From NCBI GenBank assembly GCA_027491195.1, contig JAIXWQ010000011.1:124001-188000 (forward strand): 64,000 nt of DNA. The letters are read 5' to 3'. The DNA is from Cytophagaceae bacterium (GTDB lineage Bacteria > Bacteroidota > Bacteroidia > Cytophagales > Spirosomataceae). The position numbers and the translations under genes were made by a program. The notes under the pieces were generated by a model. The model saw nothing but the letters and a program-made list of their open reading frames with translations, was not told the DNA's origin and ran no database searches. Shown piece after piece: positions 10,672 through 19,964 of the stretch (position 1 is its first letter; each line of letters begins with the position of its first letter).

Positions 10672-11991
10672 TTACCTGCGTTTAGAACGTTTTCGTGACT
10701 TTTTCTTTTTACTCTTCATTGATTTACGACTCTTCGTATACTTTCTCCGACTGTATTTCTTTGAGAAGCGCTGCTTAGCTTTGGATAATTTATAATAAGA
10801 AAGGATTTGCCCTTTCCTTAATTTACTCCCCTTGATTCGATTCAATCGCTTTAATTCACCTACGCTGATCCGTAATTTACGAGCGACGGAAGATAAATTA
10901 TCCCCACTCCTCACTTTATACGTAAATCGTTTAGCAACATGCGAAACCTCTTGAACCTCTTCCTCCTTGTCATCAAGAGAATCAGATACTGCTTCAGCTG
11001 GAACAGAAATATCTACCCTAGCGGAATCCATAATACGTCCTCTATTTTGAGTAAAATAGGTAAAATGACTTTTAGGTAAGTGAACTTTTACATTTTTTGC
11101 ATTTTTAGGCAAAAAATGCGAAAGTATATGCGGGTTAAGGCGTTTTAAGGTATCTAATGAAAATCCGGTTAATTGAGTTAGGATGTTCAAATTCAGGTAA
11201 CCACTAACAAGAATACTGTCCTTTGGAATATCAATAACCCAATTCTCCGGCTGAATGGAATGATCCCAATGAAAATTCATCATATAGGTCATAGCGATGA
11301 ACTGAGGGACATAAGCCCTCGTTTGTGCCGGAAGACAGGCATAAATACCCCAAAAATCATTACTTCCGCCACAACGGCGCATCGCCCGTTTCACATTCGC
11401 TGGACCCGTATTATAAGCCGCTAGCGCTAAATGCCAATCTCCAAAGGTCTTGTGTAATCGTTTCAGGTACTGACAAGCCGCCTCCGTTGCTCTCTCCGCA
11501 TCAAATCGCTCATCAATGTATTGATCCACCCGCATCCCAAAATCACCCCGCGCCGTGTAAGGCATAAATTGCCATAAACCGCCCGCTCCTTTATTGGAAA
11601 TAGCCCTATTCTCTAATCCTGATTCAATCAATGATAGGTACTTTAACTCATCAGGAAGACCATATTTTTTTAAATACTTCTCATACAAAGGGAAGAAAAC
11701 ATCCTTCTTTTCTAACATCCGTTGCGTGAAACTGGCTTTTCTAAAAGCAAAAATTTCTACGAACTGATGCGTAATGATATTGTAATTCAACGGAATTACA
11801 TTTTCTAACTTCTTAAGTCGATCTTGAATTAAACCTGGATCAATGGTGAATGCGGGAGGCCCACCTTGCTCTAATTGAGCCAATGAATCAATCTGCTTAA
11901 AATCATAGGCAGGCTGATAGGCTCCTGTTACCTGAGAAAAGGAAACATAGGAGAGTACTAAACAGAAAAGAAAAACGATTCTATTTTTCAT
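10672..11991 (-). CDS. LysM lytic transglycosylase, MltD-like
   Basis: A 439-aa periplasmic enzyme that cleaves peptidoglycan glycan strands. Residues 1-20 form a signal peptide (MKNRIVFLFCLVLSYVSFSQ). The SLT domain occupies about residues 105-220: the catalytic Glu lies in LSLIESGLENRAISNKGAGG, followed by LWQFMPYTAR and the 'ALAAYNTGPANVKRAM' motif. A weak LysM-like segment (LNILTQLTGFSLDTLKRLNP) and a clear LysM (YKVRSGDNLSSVARKL, about residue 358) follow. The last 40 residues are almost pure Lys/Arg/Ser (for example KSMKSKKKKSRKRSKRR), perhaps for binding anionic wall polymer or DNA; that is inference. Its start overlaps the gatA stop by 11 nt. Confidence 0.9.
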   Translation of the reverse strand: MKNRIVFLFCLVLSYVSFSQVTGAYQPAYDFKQIDSLAQLEQGGPPAFTIDPGLIQDRLKKLENVIPLNYNIITHQFVEIFAFRKASFTQRMLEKKDVFFPLYEKYLKKYGLPDELKYLSLIESGLENRAISNKGAGGLWQFMPYTARGDFGMRVDQYIDERFDAERATEAACQYLKRLHKTFGDWHLALAAYNTGPANVKRAMRRCGGSNDFWGIYACLPAQTRAYVPQFIAMTYMMNFHWDHSIQPENWVIDIPKDSILVSGYLNLNILTQLTGFSLDTLKRLNPHILSHFLPKNAKNVKVHLPKSHFTYFTQNRGRIMDSARVDISVPAEAVSDSLDDKEEEVQEVSHVAKRFTYKVRSGDNLSSVARKLRISVGELKRLNRIKGSKLRKGQILSYYKLSKAKQRFSKKYSRRKYTKSRKSMKSKKKKSRKRSKRR

Positions 11992-13396
11992 CAGAATTTA
12001 TCAATTCACCTAGATCTAATAACTTCTGCTCTTGATAAGGACTCGTCATCAATTGGAAGCCCATTGGTAGACCTTCACTATCTACTCCCATTGGAATAGA
12101 TAAACCAGGAATCCCCGCTACATTCGCTTGTACGGTAAATAAATCACCTAAATACATTTGAATTGGATCTGCTGTCTTCTCTCCTACTTTATAAGCGGTA
12201 GTTGAAGTCGTAGGAGAAATAATAAAGTCATAAGCACCTAAAATGGCTAAGGTTTTATCCTGAATAAGTCTACGAACCTTTTGAGCCTTTGTATAATAGG
12301 CATCATAATAATCAGCGCTCAACACAAAAGTGCCTAACATGATCCTTCTTTGGACTTCTTCCCCAAAACCTTCTTGACGCGTACGCTTGTACAACTGCAT
12401 TAAATCGCCTGCCTTCTCCGTACGATGACCAAATTTCACCCCATCAAAACGAGACAAATTAGAACTTGATTCTGCTGTCGTTAAAACATAGTAAGTAGGC
12501 AATAACTGATCGATGTAAGGAAAGTCAACCCCTTCCACCACATAGCCTAATGCTTGTAAAGATGCTATTTTACGCTGAAATGCTTCTTTAATCTCTGGTT
12601 GAAGACTTGGATGTTCCACGACTTCCTTGATATAGGCAATACGCTTCTTGTCATTCTGAATAGCAGGAGTAATGGAACTCAAAGTGCTATCCTGACCATC
12701 GTCCCCTTTTATCACATCCAGTACTAAACGCGCATCTGATACATAATTTGTAATAGGCCCAATGGTATCGAAAGAGGACGCGTAAGCAATTAAACCCCAA
12801 CGAGATACTAATCCAAAGGTAGGTTTTAAACCAACCACTCCGCAAAAAGCAGCTGGCATACGGATGGAACCCCCAGTATCAGTTCCTAACGAAACCTGGC
12901 ACATTCCCGCTTGAACAGCCACTGCAGAACCACCTGAACTTCCACCAGCCACATAGGCCTGATTCGCAAAATTCAATACAGGTCCATAAGCTGAGTTCTC
13001 ATTCGTACTTCCCATCCCAAACTCGTCACAGTTTTGGCGACCAATAATAATCGCATCTTCGTCTAGTAAACGCTGTACTGCCGTTGCTGAAAAAGTCGAT
13101 TTAAACGTATCTAGAATTTTACTTCCGGCATACGAATGATGCCCTTCATAACAAAGTAAGTCTTTAATACCCACCACTAAGCCCGCTAATTTCCCAGCAG
13201 TTCCTGCTTTGATTTTTTCATCAACTTGGACTGCTTTCAGGATCGCTTCCTCCTCATACACCTCTAAAAAAGCATTCAAGGAATGATTATAGGCTTGAAT
13301 TTGGGCTAAATGTTGTGCGACTATGGTAGAAACTGAAAGCTCACCCGCTAGCAATTTCTCCCTAATTTTCGCATAAGGTTGACTCGTAAAACTCAT
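11981..13396 (-). CDS. gatA: Asp-tRNA(Asn)/Glu-tRNA(Gln) amidotransferase subunit A
   Basis: A 471-aa amidase-signature protein that releases ammonia from glutamine so that GatB can convert Glu-tRNA(Gln) or Asp-tRNA(Asn). The catalytic Lys lies in VGIKDLLCYEG, the cis-Ser in GGSSGGSAVAV and the nucleophile Ser in DTGGSIRMPAAFCG. I place the start at ATG 13396 (MSFTSQPYAKIREKL), since the 11 extra upstream residues (MLLCFIQIPFL) are not family-like and overlap the terminator region. gatB and gatC are not in the window. It leads the tight gatA-transglycosylase-ruvA-sprA run. Confidence 0.95.
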   Translation of the reverse strand: MSFTSQPYAKIREKLLAGELSVSTIVAQHLAQIQAYNHSLNAFLEVYEEEAILKAVQVDEKIKAGTAGKLAGLVVGIKDLLCYEGHHSYAGSKILDTFKSTFSATAVQRLLDEDAIIIGRQNCDEFGMGSTNENSAYGPVLNFANQAYVAGGSSGGSAVAVQAGMCQVSLGTDTGGSIRMPAAFCGVVGLKPTFGLVSRWGLIAYASSFDTIGPITNYVSDARLVLDVIKGDDGQDSTLSSITPAIQNDKKRIAYIKEVVEHPSLQPEIKEAFQRKIASLQALGYVVEGVDFPYIDQLLPTYYVLTTAESSSNLSRFDGVKFGHRTEKAGDLMQLYKRTRQEGFGEEVQRRIMLGTFVLSADYYDAYYTKAQKVRRLIQDKTLAILGAYDFIISPTTSTTAYKVGEKTADPIQMYLGDLFTVQANVAGIPGLSIPMGVDSEGLPMGFQLMTSPYQEQKLLDLGELINSDEK

Positions 13397-13420
13397 TAAA
13401 AAGGGAATCTGTATAAAACA

Positions 13421-13451
13421 CAAAAGCATAGTTGAATTACTCCAACTATGC
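13421..13451 (-). terminator. rho-independent terminator after tatA
   Basis: A perfect 9-bp inverted repeat (GCATAGTTG / CAACTATGC, 8-nt loop) lies 22 nt past the tatA stop and is followed on the minus strand by TTTTG. It sits between tatA and gatA, so gatA may depend on partial read-through or on a promoter of its own. Confidence 0.7.
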
Positions 13452-13473
13452 AGCTTTAAGGGATAAGTGAGAC

Positions 13474-13680
13474 TTATTCTTTCGTATCGTCTAACTCTTT
13501 ATTGATCTGATCTTTCACATCATTCTTCGCATTTTGAAACTCACGAATACCTTTGCCTAGCCCCTTCATTAATTCAGGTAGTTTTTTACCACCAAAAAAT
13601 AATAAAATCAAAAGGCCGATTAATAACATTTCGCCACCACCTAGGCTATTTAAAAATAATAATATGCTTGCAGTCATCAT
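13474..13680 (-). CDS. tatA: twin-arginine translocase subunit TatA/TatE
   Basis: A 68-aa protein, normal for TatA, which oligomerises to form the pore for folded Tat substrates in the inner membrane. It has a short N-terminal membrane helix ([20 protein letters not shown]), the conserved FGGKKLPEL hinge, and an amphipathic helix ([15 protein letters not shown]) followed by an acidic tail. The start may be either of two adjacent ATG codons (13680 or 13677). tatC is not nearby. A hairpin terminator follows. Confidence 0.93.
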   Translation of the reverse strand: MMTASILLFLNSLGGGEMLLIGLLILLFFGGKKLPELMKGLGKGIREFQNAKNDVKDQINKELDDTKE

Positions 13681-13737
13681 ATCTGTTTTGTCTAAATTTT
13701 CGTAAATATATTTAAAAAAGGTTAATTATTCGTGAAT

Positions 13738-14157
13738 TTAAAGATGTTTTTCAAACTCATCCAACTCATCTTTTATCGCCTTCCCTACCCAAACGACAAT
13801 AGCTAAATCATCCGCAAAACCCACTAATGGTAAAAAGTCTGGAATGAAGTCAAAGGGCATCACAAAATAGAGCAAAGCTGCCGTTATTTTAACTAACGTC
13901 ACCAGAGGTAATTTCGTATACGTTCCTTGGACATAGCCTTTAATTAATTCACTAAAGAGTACAATGTAACGATTTAATAACTTAACTACAGTTAAATTAC
14001 TGCTAGCAGCAGTCTCTTGAACTTTCTTCAATGCCCCCTTCAACAAAGTCAGAAGCCCTAATTTGTTTTGAGAAAAAAGCACTTCACTTTTTTCCATCGC
14101 TTCCTTAAAAAAGCGGGAATCCACGATACGCTTCACCCAGGTGCTTGATTGCGACAT
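13738..14157 (-). CDS. YkvA family protein (DUF1232)
   Basis: A 139-aa protein whose C-terminal half holds the DUF1232 signature: LVTLVKITAALLYFVMPFDF then IPDFLPLVGFADDLAIVVWV. The short hydrophobic hairpin around the 'P.D.IPD..P..G..DD' motif is characteristic. The family is widespread but its role is unknown; a membrane-associated protein is likely. It is transcribed divergently from mdh, with 97 nt between the starts, and ends 57 nt upstream of the tatA start. Confidence 0.88.
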   Translation of the reverse strand: MSQSSTWVKRIVDSRFFKEAMEKSEVLFSQNKLGLLTLLKGALKKVQETAASSNLTVVKLLNRYIVLFSELIKGYVQGTYTKLPLVTLVKITAALLYFVMPFDFIPDFLPLVGFADDLAIVVWVGKAIKDELDEFEKHL

Positions 14158-14208
14158 AATAATTTCGATTAATGCTTAAATATAATAAAATCATTTAAGG
14201 ATTTGTCG

Positions 14209-14216
14209 TATTTTTG
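14209..14216 (+). promoter_or_regulatory. candidate -7 box for mdh
   Basis: TATTTTTG matches the Bacteroidota TAnnTTTG -7 element exactly, 38 nt before the mdh ATG. I see no TTG at the proper distance upstream, so only the -7 half is supported. Confidence 0.4.
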
Positions 14217-14254
14217 TATCGTTTTTTGAATCAGTTGAACCCAAAATTATAACA

Positions 14255-15190
14255 ATGAAAATCACAGTAGTAGGAGCAGGTGCTGTAGGAGCAACTTGTG
14301 CTGACAACATTGCCAGAAAAGAATTGGCAGATGAATTAGTTTTATTAGATATCAAGGAAGGTATTGCAGAAGGTAAAACATTAGATATGTATCAAACAGC
14401 TAGTTTGTTAGGTTTTGATACAACGTTAATCGGTTCGACTAATGATTACACGAAGACAGCAAATTCTGATGTCGTTGTGATTACTTCAGGACTTCCACGA
14501 AAACCAGGTATGACTCGTGAAGAGTTAATCGGAGTAAATGCGGGAATCGTGAAAAGTGTAGTAGAAAACATTTTAAAGTATTCTAAAAACCCGATCATCG
14601 TGATCATCTCTAACCCGATGGACACAATGACATATTTAGCGAAGTCAGTAGCTGGTTTAGACAAGCACCGCATCACTGGTATGGGTGGTACCTTAGACTC
14701 TGCTCGCTTCAAGTGCTATTTAGCAAAAGCGATGGATGTATCCATTAATGATATTTCAGGAACAGTTATCGGTGGTCACGGTGATACAACGATGATCCCA
14801 TTAAAACGTTTAGCTACGTATAATGGTGTTCCAGTTTCTCAATTCTTAGATGATTCTACTTTAGATAAAGTAGTAGCTGATACGATGGTAGGTGGAGCAA
14901 CACTTACAGGCTTATTAGGAACTTCTGCCTGGTACGCACCAGGTGCTGCAGGAGCTGCTTTAGTAGAAGCAATCGTACGCGATGAGAAGAAAATCATGGC
15001 ATGTTGCGTATCTCTTGATGGAGAATATGGCCAAAAAGATATCTGCTTAGGCGTTCCTGTCGTTTTAGGCAAGAATGGTTGGGAGAAAATCGTTGACTAT
15101 AAGTTAACTGCTGATGAGCAAGCTGCATTCAACAAGTCAGCTGACGCAGTACGTAATATGAACTCCGTTTTAGATACTTTATCGCTGTAA
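14255..15190 (+). CDS. mdh: malate dehydrogenase (LDH-like type)
   Basis: A 311-aa NAD-dependent enzyme that interconverts malate and oxaloacetate in the TCA cycle. The Rossmann motif is VVGAGAVGATCADNIA, with Asp of LLDIKEG selecting NAD. Substrate arginines lie in GLPRKPGMTREE, and the catalytic His in GGHGDTTMIPL. The Arg in the mobile loop and the 'DMYQTASLLGFD' segment indicate malate rather than lactate dehydrogenase of the LDH-like group. Length is typical. A hairpin terminator follows, then the 28-bp repeat patch. Monocistronic. Confidence 0.97.
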   Translation: MKITVVGAGAVGATCADNIARKELADELVLLDIKEGIAEGKTLDMYQTASLLGFDTTLIGSTNDYTKTANSDVVVITSGLPRKPGMTREELIGVNAGIVKSVVENILKYSKNPIIVIISNPMDTMTYLAKSVAGLDKHRITGMGGTLDSARFKCYLAKAMDVSINDISGTVIGGHGDTTMIPLKRLATYNGVPVSQFLDDSTLDKVVADTMVGGATLTGLLGTSAWYAPGAAGAALVEAIVRDEKKIMACCVSLDGEYGQKDICLGVPVVLGKNGWEKIVDYKLTADEQAAFNKSADAVRNMNSVLDTLSL

Positions 15191-15210
15191 TTTTACAGGG
15201 TTAAAATTAA

Positions 15211-15243
15211 AAGCCTCTCCTATTAGTTTAGGGGAGGCTTTTT
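15211..15243 (+). terminator. rho-independent terminator of mdh
   Basis: AAGCCTCTCC pairs with GGGGAGGCTT (one G-T wobble), with an 11-nt loop and a T run after it, starting 20 nt past the mdh stop. Confidence 0.85.
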
Positions 15244-15251
15244 AGTATTCT

Positions 15252-15346
15252 GTGGACAGTCGTCAGTGGACGGTAGTCAGTGGACAGTCGTCAGTGGACG
15301 GTAGTCAGTGGACAGTCGTCAGTGGTCAGTTGACAGTAGTCGGTGC
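15252..15346. repeat. 28-bp tandem repeat, three units
   Basis: Units start at 15252, 15280 and 15308. The first two are identical (GTGGACAGTCGTCAG then TGGACGGTAGTCA); the third is identical for its first 18 bases and then diverges (TCAGTTGACAGTAGTCGG). Each unit is itself two 14-bp half-copies. The patch fills the space between the mdh terminator and the stop codon of the convergent permease gene. Units abut with no spacers, so this is not a CRISPR. Its word content (AGTC, GTCA) resembles the patch at 19949-20095. Confidence 0.9.
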
Positions 15347-15347
15347 T

Positions 15348-16583
15348 TTACTTCGAACGGATTGCAATTACCGGATCCATCTTTGCCGCTACCCAAGCTG
15401 GAATGATCCCAGAAAGAATACCGATAAAACTGGAGATAAATAATCCTGTCACGATATTCTTCATCGAAAGAACTAATGGTAAGGCATCCTGCGGAATCAG
15501 GGTTAATAAGACAACTAATCCAATGCCGACTAATCCCCCAATCAAACTCAAAAACACCGCCTCGAATAAGAATTGAAATAAGATGAAATAATTCTTGGCC
15601 CCTAAGGACTTCTGAATTCCAATAATGTTTGTTCTCTCCTTTACCGAAACGAACATAATATTCGCGATTCCAAAACCTCCCACTAAAAGTGAGAATCCAG
15701 CAATCAAAGCTCCTGCAATGTTTAGTGCCGCAAAAATGCCATCAAAAAACTGATTTAAACCGTCTAAACGGTTCACAGCAAAATTTGCCTCTTGTTTAGG
15801 CTTAATAGAACGTAATGAACGCATTAAACCCGTTACCTCCCCTTCTAATTCCTCTTGTCCGATATCGTCATCCATCGCTTTAATTGCTATATCTGGTGCA
15901 GGCTTATCTTTTTGAAATACAGCGGAGAAGGTTGAATAAGGAATAAATACCTTTTCGTCAGGCGTTCCACCAAAACTTAACATGTCATTTCCCTTCTTTT
16001 CAATAATTCCAATTACCTGGAATTTGATCCCATTTAATTTGATTTGATCTCCTACAATAGCCTGGAGATTTTCTGAGACTTTGGAACCAATAATCACCAC
16101 ATTTAAGGCATTTTCTGATTCAATAGGCAAGAAATAACGACCTAATTGAATAGGCACACTCGTAATTTGATTATAATCATAACTAGCCCCAGTCATATTA
16201 ACATCCATACTAGAGCTCCCTCTAGTGGCTGAAGCGGAACGACCATTGTCAATAATGGCAATTGCTTTAGCTGATTTTAAATTGTCTTTCAAGAACTGAA
16301 ATTCGCTGTATTTCATCTCAGGACGGTTCAAATACTTCCACCAAGGATAGTTATTCTGCATCAACCAAGGCCATTTACCCACGTATAATACACCTGAACC
16401 CGCGAAAGAATCAATCTCCGAACGAATGTTTTTATTTAGAGAATCTACAGCCGTGAATACAGCGACAATAGCAAAAATACCCACACTCACCCCTAAAAGG
16501 GATAAAGTCGTACGCATGATGTTCGAGCGCAATGCCTGGTAGGCAAAAATCAAACTCTCGTAAACTTGAATTAAAAACTTCAT
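15348..16583 (-). CDS. MacB/FtsX-type ABC transporter permease
   Basis: A 411-aa inner-membrane protein with the MacB layout: one N-terminal span (MRTTLSLLGVSVGIFAIVAV, residues 24-43), a periplasmic MacB_PCD domain of about 240 residues, and three C-terminal spans with the FtsX motif (VGGFGIANIMFVSVKERTNI then GIQKSLGAK). Such permeases act with a separate ATPase to drive lipoprotein, peptide or antibiotic efflux by mechanotransmission; no ATPase gene is adjacent here. The stop codon abuts the 28-bp repeat patch. Substrate unknown. Confidence 0.9.
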   Translation of the reverse strand: MKFLIQVYESLIFAYQALRSNIMRTTLSLLGVSVGIFAIVAVFTAVDSLNKNIRSEIDSFAGSGVLYVGKWPWLMQNNYPWWKYLNRPEMKYSEFQFLKDNLKSAKAIAIIDNGRSASATRGSSSMDVNMTGASYDYNQITSVPIQLGRYFLPIESENALNVVIIGSKVSENLQAIVGDQIKLNGIKFQVIGIIEKKGNDMLSFGGTPDEKVFIPYSTFSAVFQKDKPAPDIAIKAMDDDIGQEELEGEVTGLMRSLRSIKPKQEANFAVNRLDGLNQFFDGIFAALNIAGALIAGFSLLVGGFGIANIMFVSVKERTNIIGIQKSLGAKNYFILFQFLFEAVFLSLIGGLVGIGLVVLLTLIPQDALPLVLSMKNIVTGLFISSFIGILSGIIPAWVAAKMDPVIAIRSK

Positions 16584-16719
16584 ATGATTCGGATCGAATT
16601 CAAATTTAGAAAATTAATCACAAGAAAACGGTGAACTTTTATGAACAGAGCTTATAAACTTTGAATGGCAATATGAAGGTAAGATTGGATTTCGTAAATT
16701 CACTTTCCATTTAGGAATT

Positions 16720-19662
16720 ATGAGCTGGAGTAATTACGAGGTACGTTTATTAAAAGACCATTTTGAGGGTCAATTGTTTTTTGACGAGAGTCAATCAGCA
16801 AGAATAGCGAAGCGTATCTATGCGACCGATGCCTCGGTTTATCAAGTAAAACCAGCCGCAGTGGCGATTCCCGCCACTTCGAAAGACATCAAACGTCTGA
16901 TTCAATTCGCCATACAAGCAAAGACTGGCTTAATTCCTAGAGGAGCCGGAACTTCCTTGGCTGGACAAGTAGTGGGCGATGGAATTGTGATGGAAATTTC
17001 ATCCGCTCTAGGCAAAGTCATATCGCTTAATAAGAAAGAGAAAAGCGTTTGGATTGAACCAGGTATTGTTAGAGATGATTTAAATAAGCATTTAGCAAGT
17101 GCTGACTTGTTTTTTGGTCCAGAAACATCAACAGCGAACCGCGCCTTATTAGGCGGAATGTTAGGAAATAATAGCTGTGGATTGCATAGTATTGTTTGGG
17201 GAAATGTACGGGATCATATTTTAGAAACACGGGCCTTTTTATCTGATGGAACGGAGATTCATACGCATCCATTAACTCGGGAGGAATTTTACCACAAAAC
17301 CACCTTACAGAATTTAGAAGGCAAAATCTATCGGGAAATTCACCGTATGTTGAACAATCCCGAGATCCAGAATTTAATAAAAGATCGATTTCCTAAGAAA
17401 TCGATCAAACGTAGAAATACGGGTTATGCATTGGATGCTTTGTTGGATATGCAACCCTTCTCTCCTGATGGTGAGCCGTTTAACCTATCTAAGTTAATCG
17501 CGGGTTCGGAAGGAACTTTGGCCGTCGTTCATTCGATGAAGCTGAATTTATTAGATCTACCTCAGCCGGAGGTAGCGCTAATTTGTATTCATTGCCACAC
17601 TTTGCAAGAGTCTTTACAGGCGAATATCACAGCCTTACAACATCCCATATTAGCTTCAGAATTAGTGGATGATTACATTTTGTCTTTCACGGAGGGGCAC
17701 CCTAATTTTGAGAAAGATCGCGGATTTATTGAAGGAAAACCGGCAGCCATCTTGATGGTGGAAATGCGGGCTGATTCCCGAGAAGAACTTGACAGAAACG
17801 TATCTAATTTAATTCAGGATCTGAATAATGCGAATCAAGGATACGCTTTCCCTATTTTATGGGGCATTGATATTGCCAAAGGTTGGGACATCAGAAAGGC
17901 CGGATTAGGCTTAATCCGAAACCTCGAAGGTGATACGCAACCCGTCAATTTAATTGAAGATTGTGCCGTGGATCCTGCAGATTTACCCGCATACGTGGCA
18001 GAAATACAAGAATTACTAGCTCGTCACGAAACGAAAGCTGCCTACTACGCGCATGCAGGAGCGGGAGAATTGCATATTGAGCCCTTTATCAATTTGAAAA
18101 GTCCGGAAGGAATCAAATTATTTAGGAGCATTTTGGCTGAAACAGTTGAAATACTTAAGAAATACAAAGGATCTTTAAGTGGCGAACATGGAGACGGTCG
18201 TTTACGTGGTGAATTTATTCCCGAATTAATGGGAAAAGAAATTTATGCCTTGTTTAAAGAGATTAAGCATGTTTTTGACCCTCATCAGGTCTTTAATCCA
18301 GGTAAAATAACGGACAGTCCAGCGATGGATACTGCTTTCCGTTTTACTAATCAAAAAGCGACAGAACCTAGCTATTTCTTTGATTATGGCGTTTTGCGAA
18401 ATCCATTGGGACTAGCCGAAAAATGCTCTGGGTCAGGGGATTGCAAGAAAACAGCTTTAAGCGGAGGGACGATGTGTCCGAGTTACATGGCCACTTTGCA
18501 GGAAAAAGATTCCACCAGAGCGAGAGCCAATATGCTGCGACAGTTGTTGAGTTCTCCGGCAGAAGAGACCTTTTCGAACCCTGATTTACATGAGATTCTA
18601 GATTTATGTTTGTCTTGTAAAGGCTGTCAAACAGAATGTCCATCCGGTGTGGATATGGGTAAACTAAAGGCAGAAACGCTGCAGCAGTCTTATTTGAAAT
18701 CGGGAGTTCCCTTGCGCACTCAACTGATTGGCAACTTCCCTACCCTACAACGCTATGCTAGTTATGTAGCTCCCTTGTATAATTTTCTGGTTGAATTCCC
18801 CTTGACTGCTTCTTTAATTAAAGTCGCCATGGGATTTGCCATAGAGCGTAGTCTGCCTGCTGTTCAATTCACTAGTTTAGAAACCTGGTTCAAGCGTTAT
18901 ACCAAGAAAAATCCACAGCAGGGCTTAAAGAACGGCCTAGTGTATCTATTTGCTGATGAATTTACTAATCACAATGAGGTTCCTTTAGGTCAAAAAACAA
19001 TCAAATTATTGAATCGCTTGGGCTATGGAGTGGAGATTCCGACGGGTATCATCTCTGGTCGCAGTTTTATTTCCAAAGGAATGCTAGTCGAAGCCAAGGC
19101 TTTGGCAAATTCCAATATAGAAAAACTGCAAGCACTCATATCTACTGACCACCCCCTAATCGGTATAGAACCGAGTGCCTTATTAACCTTTAGAGATGAA
19201 ATTCCTGCCTTAGTCGATGCAAATAAACGAGCACAAGCTGAGGCCTTAAAACCTAATTGCCTACTCATAGATGAGTTTATCGCCCGTGAATTTAAAGCAG
19301 GTAAAATTAGCATAGATGACTTCCATGGCAAACAACAGAAGATTCTGTTACATGGACATTGTCATCAAAAATCCATCGCCGGTTTAACAGCCACACGCAT
19401 CGCATTAAGTATTCCTTCCCAATATGAAGTAGAGCTTTTACCTACAGGATGTTGCGGAATGGCGGGATCTTTTGGCTATGAAAAGAAGCACTATAAATTA
19501 TCTCAGCAAATCGCTAACCTCGTTTTGTTCCCCCGTTTATTAAATAAACCCATTAAAAGCATCATTGCCAGCAACGGAACCTCTTGCCGTCATCAAATCA
19601 AGGATGGCATAGAACAAGAAGGACTACACACGGCAGAAATTCTATATAACGCCCTAAAATGA
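16720..19662 (+). CDS. FAD-linked and 4Fe-4S dehydrogenase, GlcD/D-2-hydroxyacid type fusion
   Basis: A 980-aa fused oxidoreductase. The N-terminal third is an FAD_binding_4 domain (LIPRGAGTSLAGQVVGDGIV, then LLGGMLGNNSCG). An FAD-oxidase C-terminal domain follows, ending in SGEHGDGRLRGEF. From about residue 565 it carries iron-sulphur ligands: CSGSGDCKK...MCPSYMAT and CLSCKGCQTECPSG. The C-terminus has a CCG-type domain (LHGHCHQKSIAG and LLPTGCCGMAGSFGYE). The layout is that of enzymes oxidising glycolate, D-lactate or D-2-hydroxyglutarate and passing electrons to quinone or another carrier; the exact substrate cannot be read. The stop overlaps the next gene's ATG (ATGA). Confidence 0.9.
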   Translation: MSWSNYEVRLLKDHFEGQLFFDESQSARIAKRIYATDASVYQVKPAAVAIPATSKDIKRLIQFAIQAKTGLIPRGAGTSLAGQVVGDGIVMEISSALGKVISLNKKEKSVWIEPGIVRDDLNKHLASADLFFGPETSTANRALLGGMLGNNSCGLHSIVWGNVRDHILETRAFLSDGTEIHTHPLTREEFYHKTTLQNLEGKIYREIHRMLNNPEIQNLIKDRFPKKSIKRRNTGYALDALLDMQPFSPDGEPFNLSKLIAGSEGTLAVVHSMKLNLLDLPQPEVALICIHCHTLQESLQANITALQHPILASELVDDYILSFTEGHPNFEKDRGFIEGKPAAILMVEMRADSREELDRNVSNLIQDLNNANQGYAFPILWGIDIAKGWDIRKAGLGLIRNLEGDTQPVNLIEDCAVDPADLPAYVAEIQELLARHETKAAYYAHAGAGELHIEPFINLKSPEGIKLFRSILAETVEILKKYKGSLSGEHGDGRLRGEFIPELMGKEIYALFKEIKHVFDPHQVFNPGKITDSPAMDTAFRFTNQKATEPSYFFDYGVLRNPLGLAEKCSGSGDCKKTALSGGTMCPSYMATLQEKDSTRARANMLRQLLSSPAEETFSNPDLHEILDLCLSCKGCQTECPSGVDMGKLKAETLQQSYLKSGVPLRTQLIGNFPTLQRYASYVAPLYNFLVEFPLTASLIKVAMGFAIERSLPAVQFTSLETWFKRYTKKNPQQGLKNGLVYLFADEFTNHNEVPLGQKTIKLLNRLGYGVEIPTGIISGRSFISKGMLVEAKALANSNIEKLQALISTDHPLIGIEPSALLTFRDEIPALVDANKRAQAEALKPNCLLIDEFIAREFKAGKISIDDFHGKQQKILLHGHCHQKSIAGLTATRIALSIPSQYEVELLPTGCCGMAGSFGYEKKHYKLSQQIANLVLFPRLLNKPIKSIIASNGTSCRHQIKDGIEQEGLHTAEILYNALK

Positions 19663-19964
19663 TCCAATACAACTTATCCTTATTTTTTGAGCCCACAATT
19701 CACGAATCCGCTATCCGTGCCTTGAAGACGGTCATTATGCCTGAAATCGAAAAACAGACCTTTGTTGATCAAATTTTCTTGTTTGAAATCAGCTCCCATC
19801 AAGAACCAGATTCTGTTGGTTATTCCCTGCAATGCTGGCTTCCCACCTTCGAGGAATCACATCCAGAATTCATTGAGGGGATTGTTTCAGGTTTTTTCCA
19901 AAAGGAATTCGCGAATCAGTTTGTGTATTTTCCGAGTCAGTTGAAGAGAGTCGATAGTCACTAG
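19659..19964 (+). CDS. small protein, DUF4286-like
   Basis: A 101-aa soluble protein starting MIQYNLSLFFEPTIHESAIR, with 'LKTVIMPEIEKQTFVDQIFL' after it. The short beta strand, the 'W...H.P......F.....' like spacing and the length fit DUF4286, a ferredoxin-like family of unknown role. Its ATG overlaps the stop of the dehydrogenase gene by 4 nt (ATGA), so translation is coupled. The final four sense codons (VDSH) and the TAG stop are supplied by the AGTCGATAGTCACT tandem repeat that begins at 19949, so the natural C-terminus was probably altered by the repeat. Confidence 0.7.
   Translation: MIQYNLSLFFEPTIHESAIRALKTVIMPEIEKQTFVDQIFLFEISSHQEPDSVGYSLQCWLPTFEESHPEFIEGIVSGFFQKEFANQFVYFPSQLKRVDSH

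Noticed and set aside
15252-15346. Possible CRISPR array
   Set aside because: The 28-bp units abut directly without spacers, there are only three, and no cas gene is in the window.
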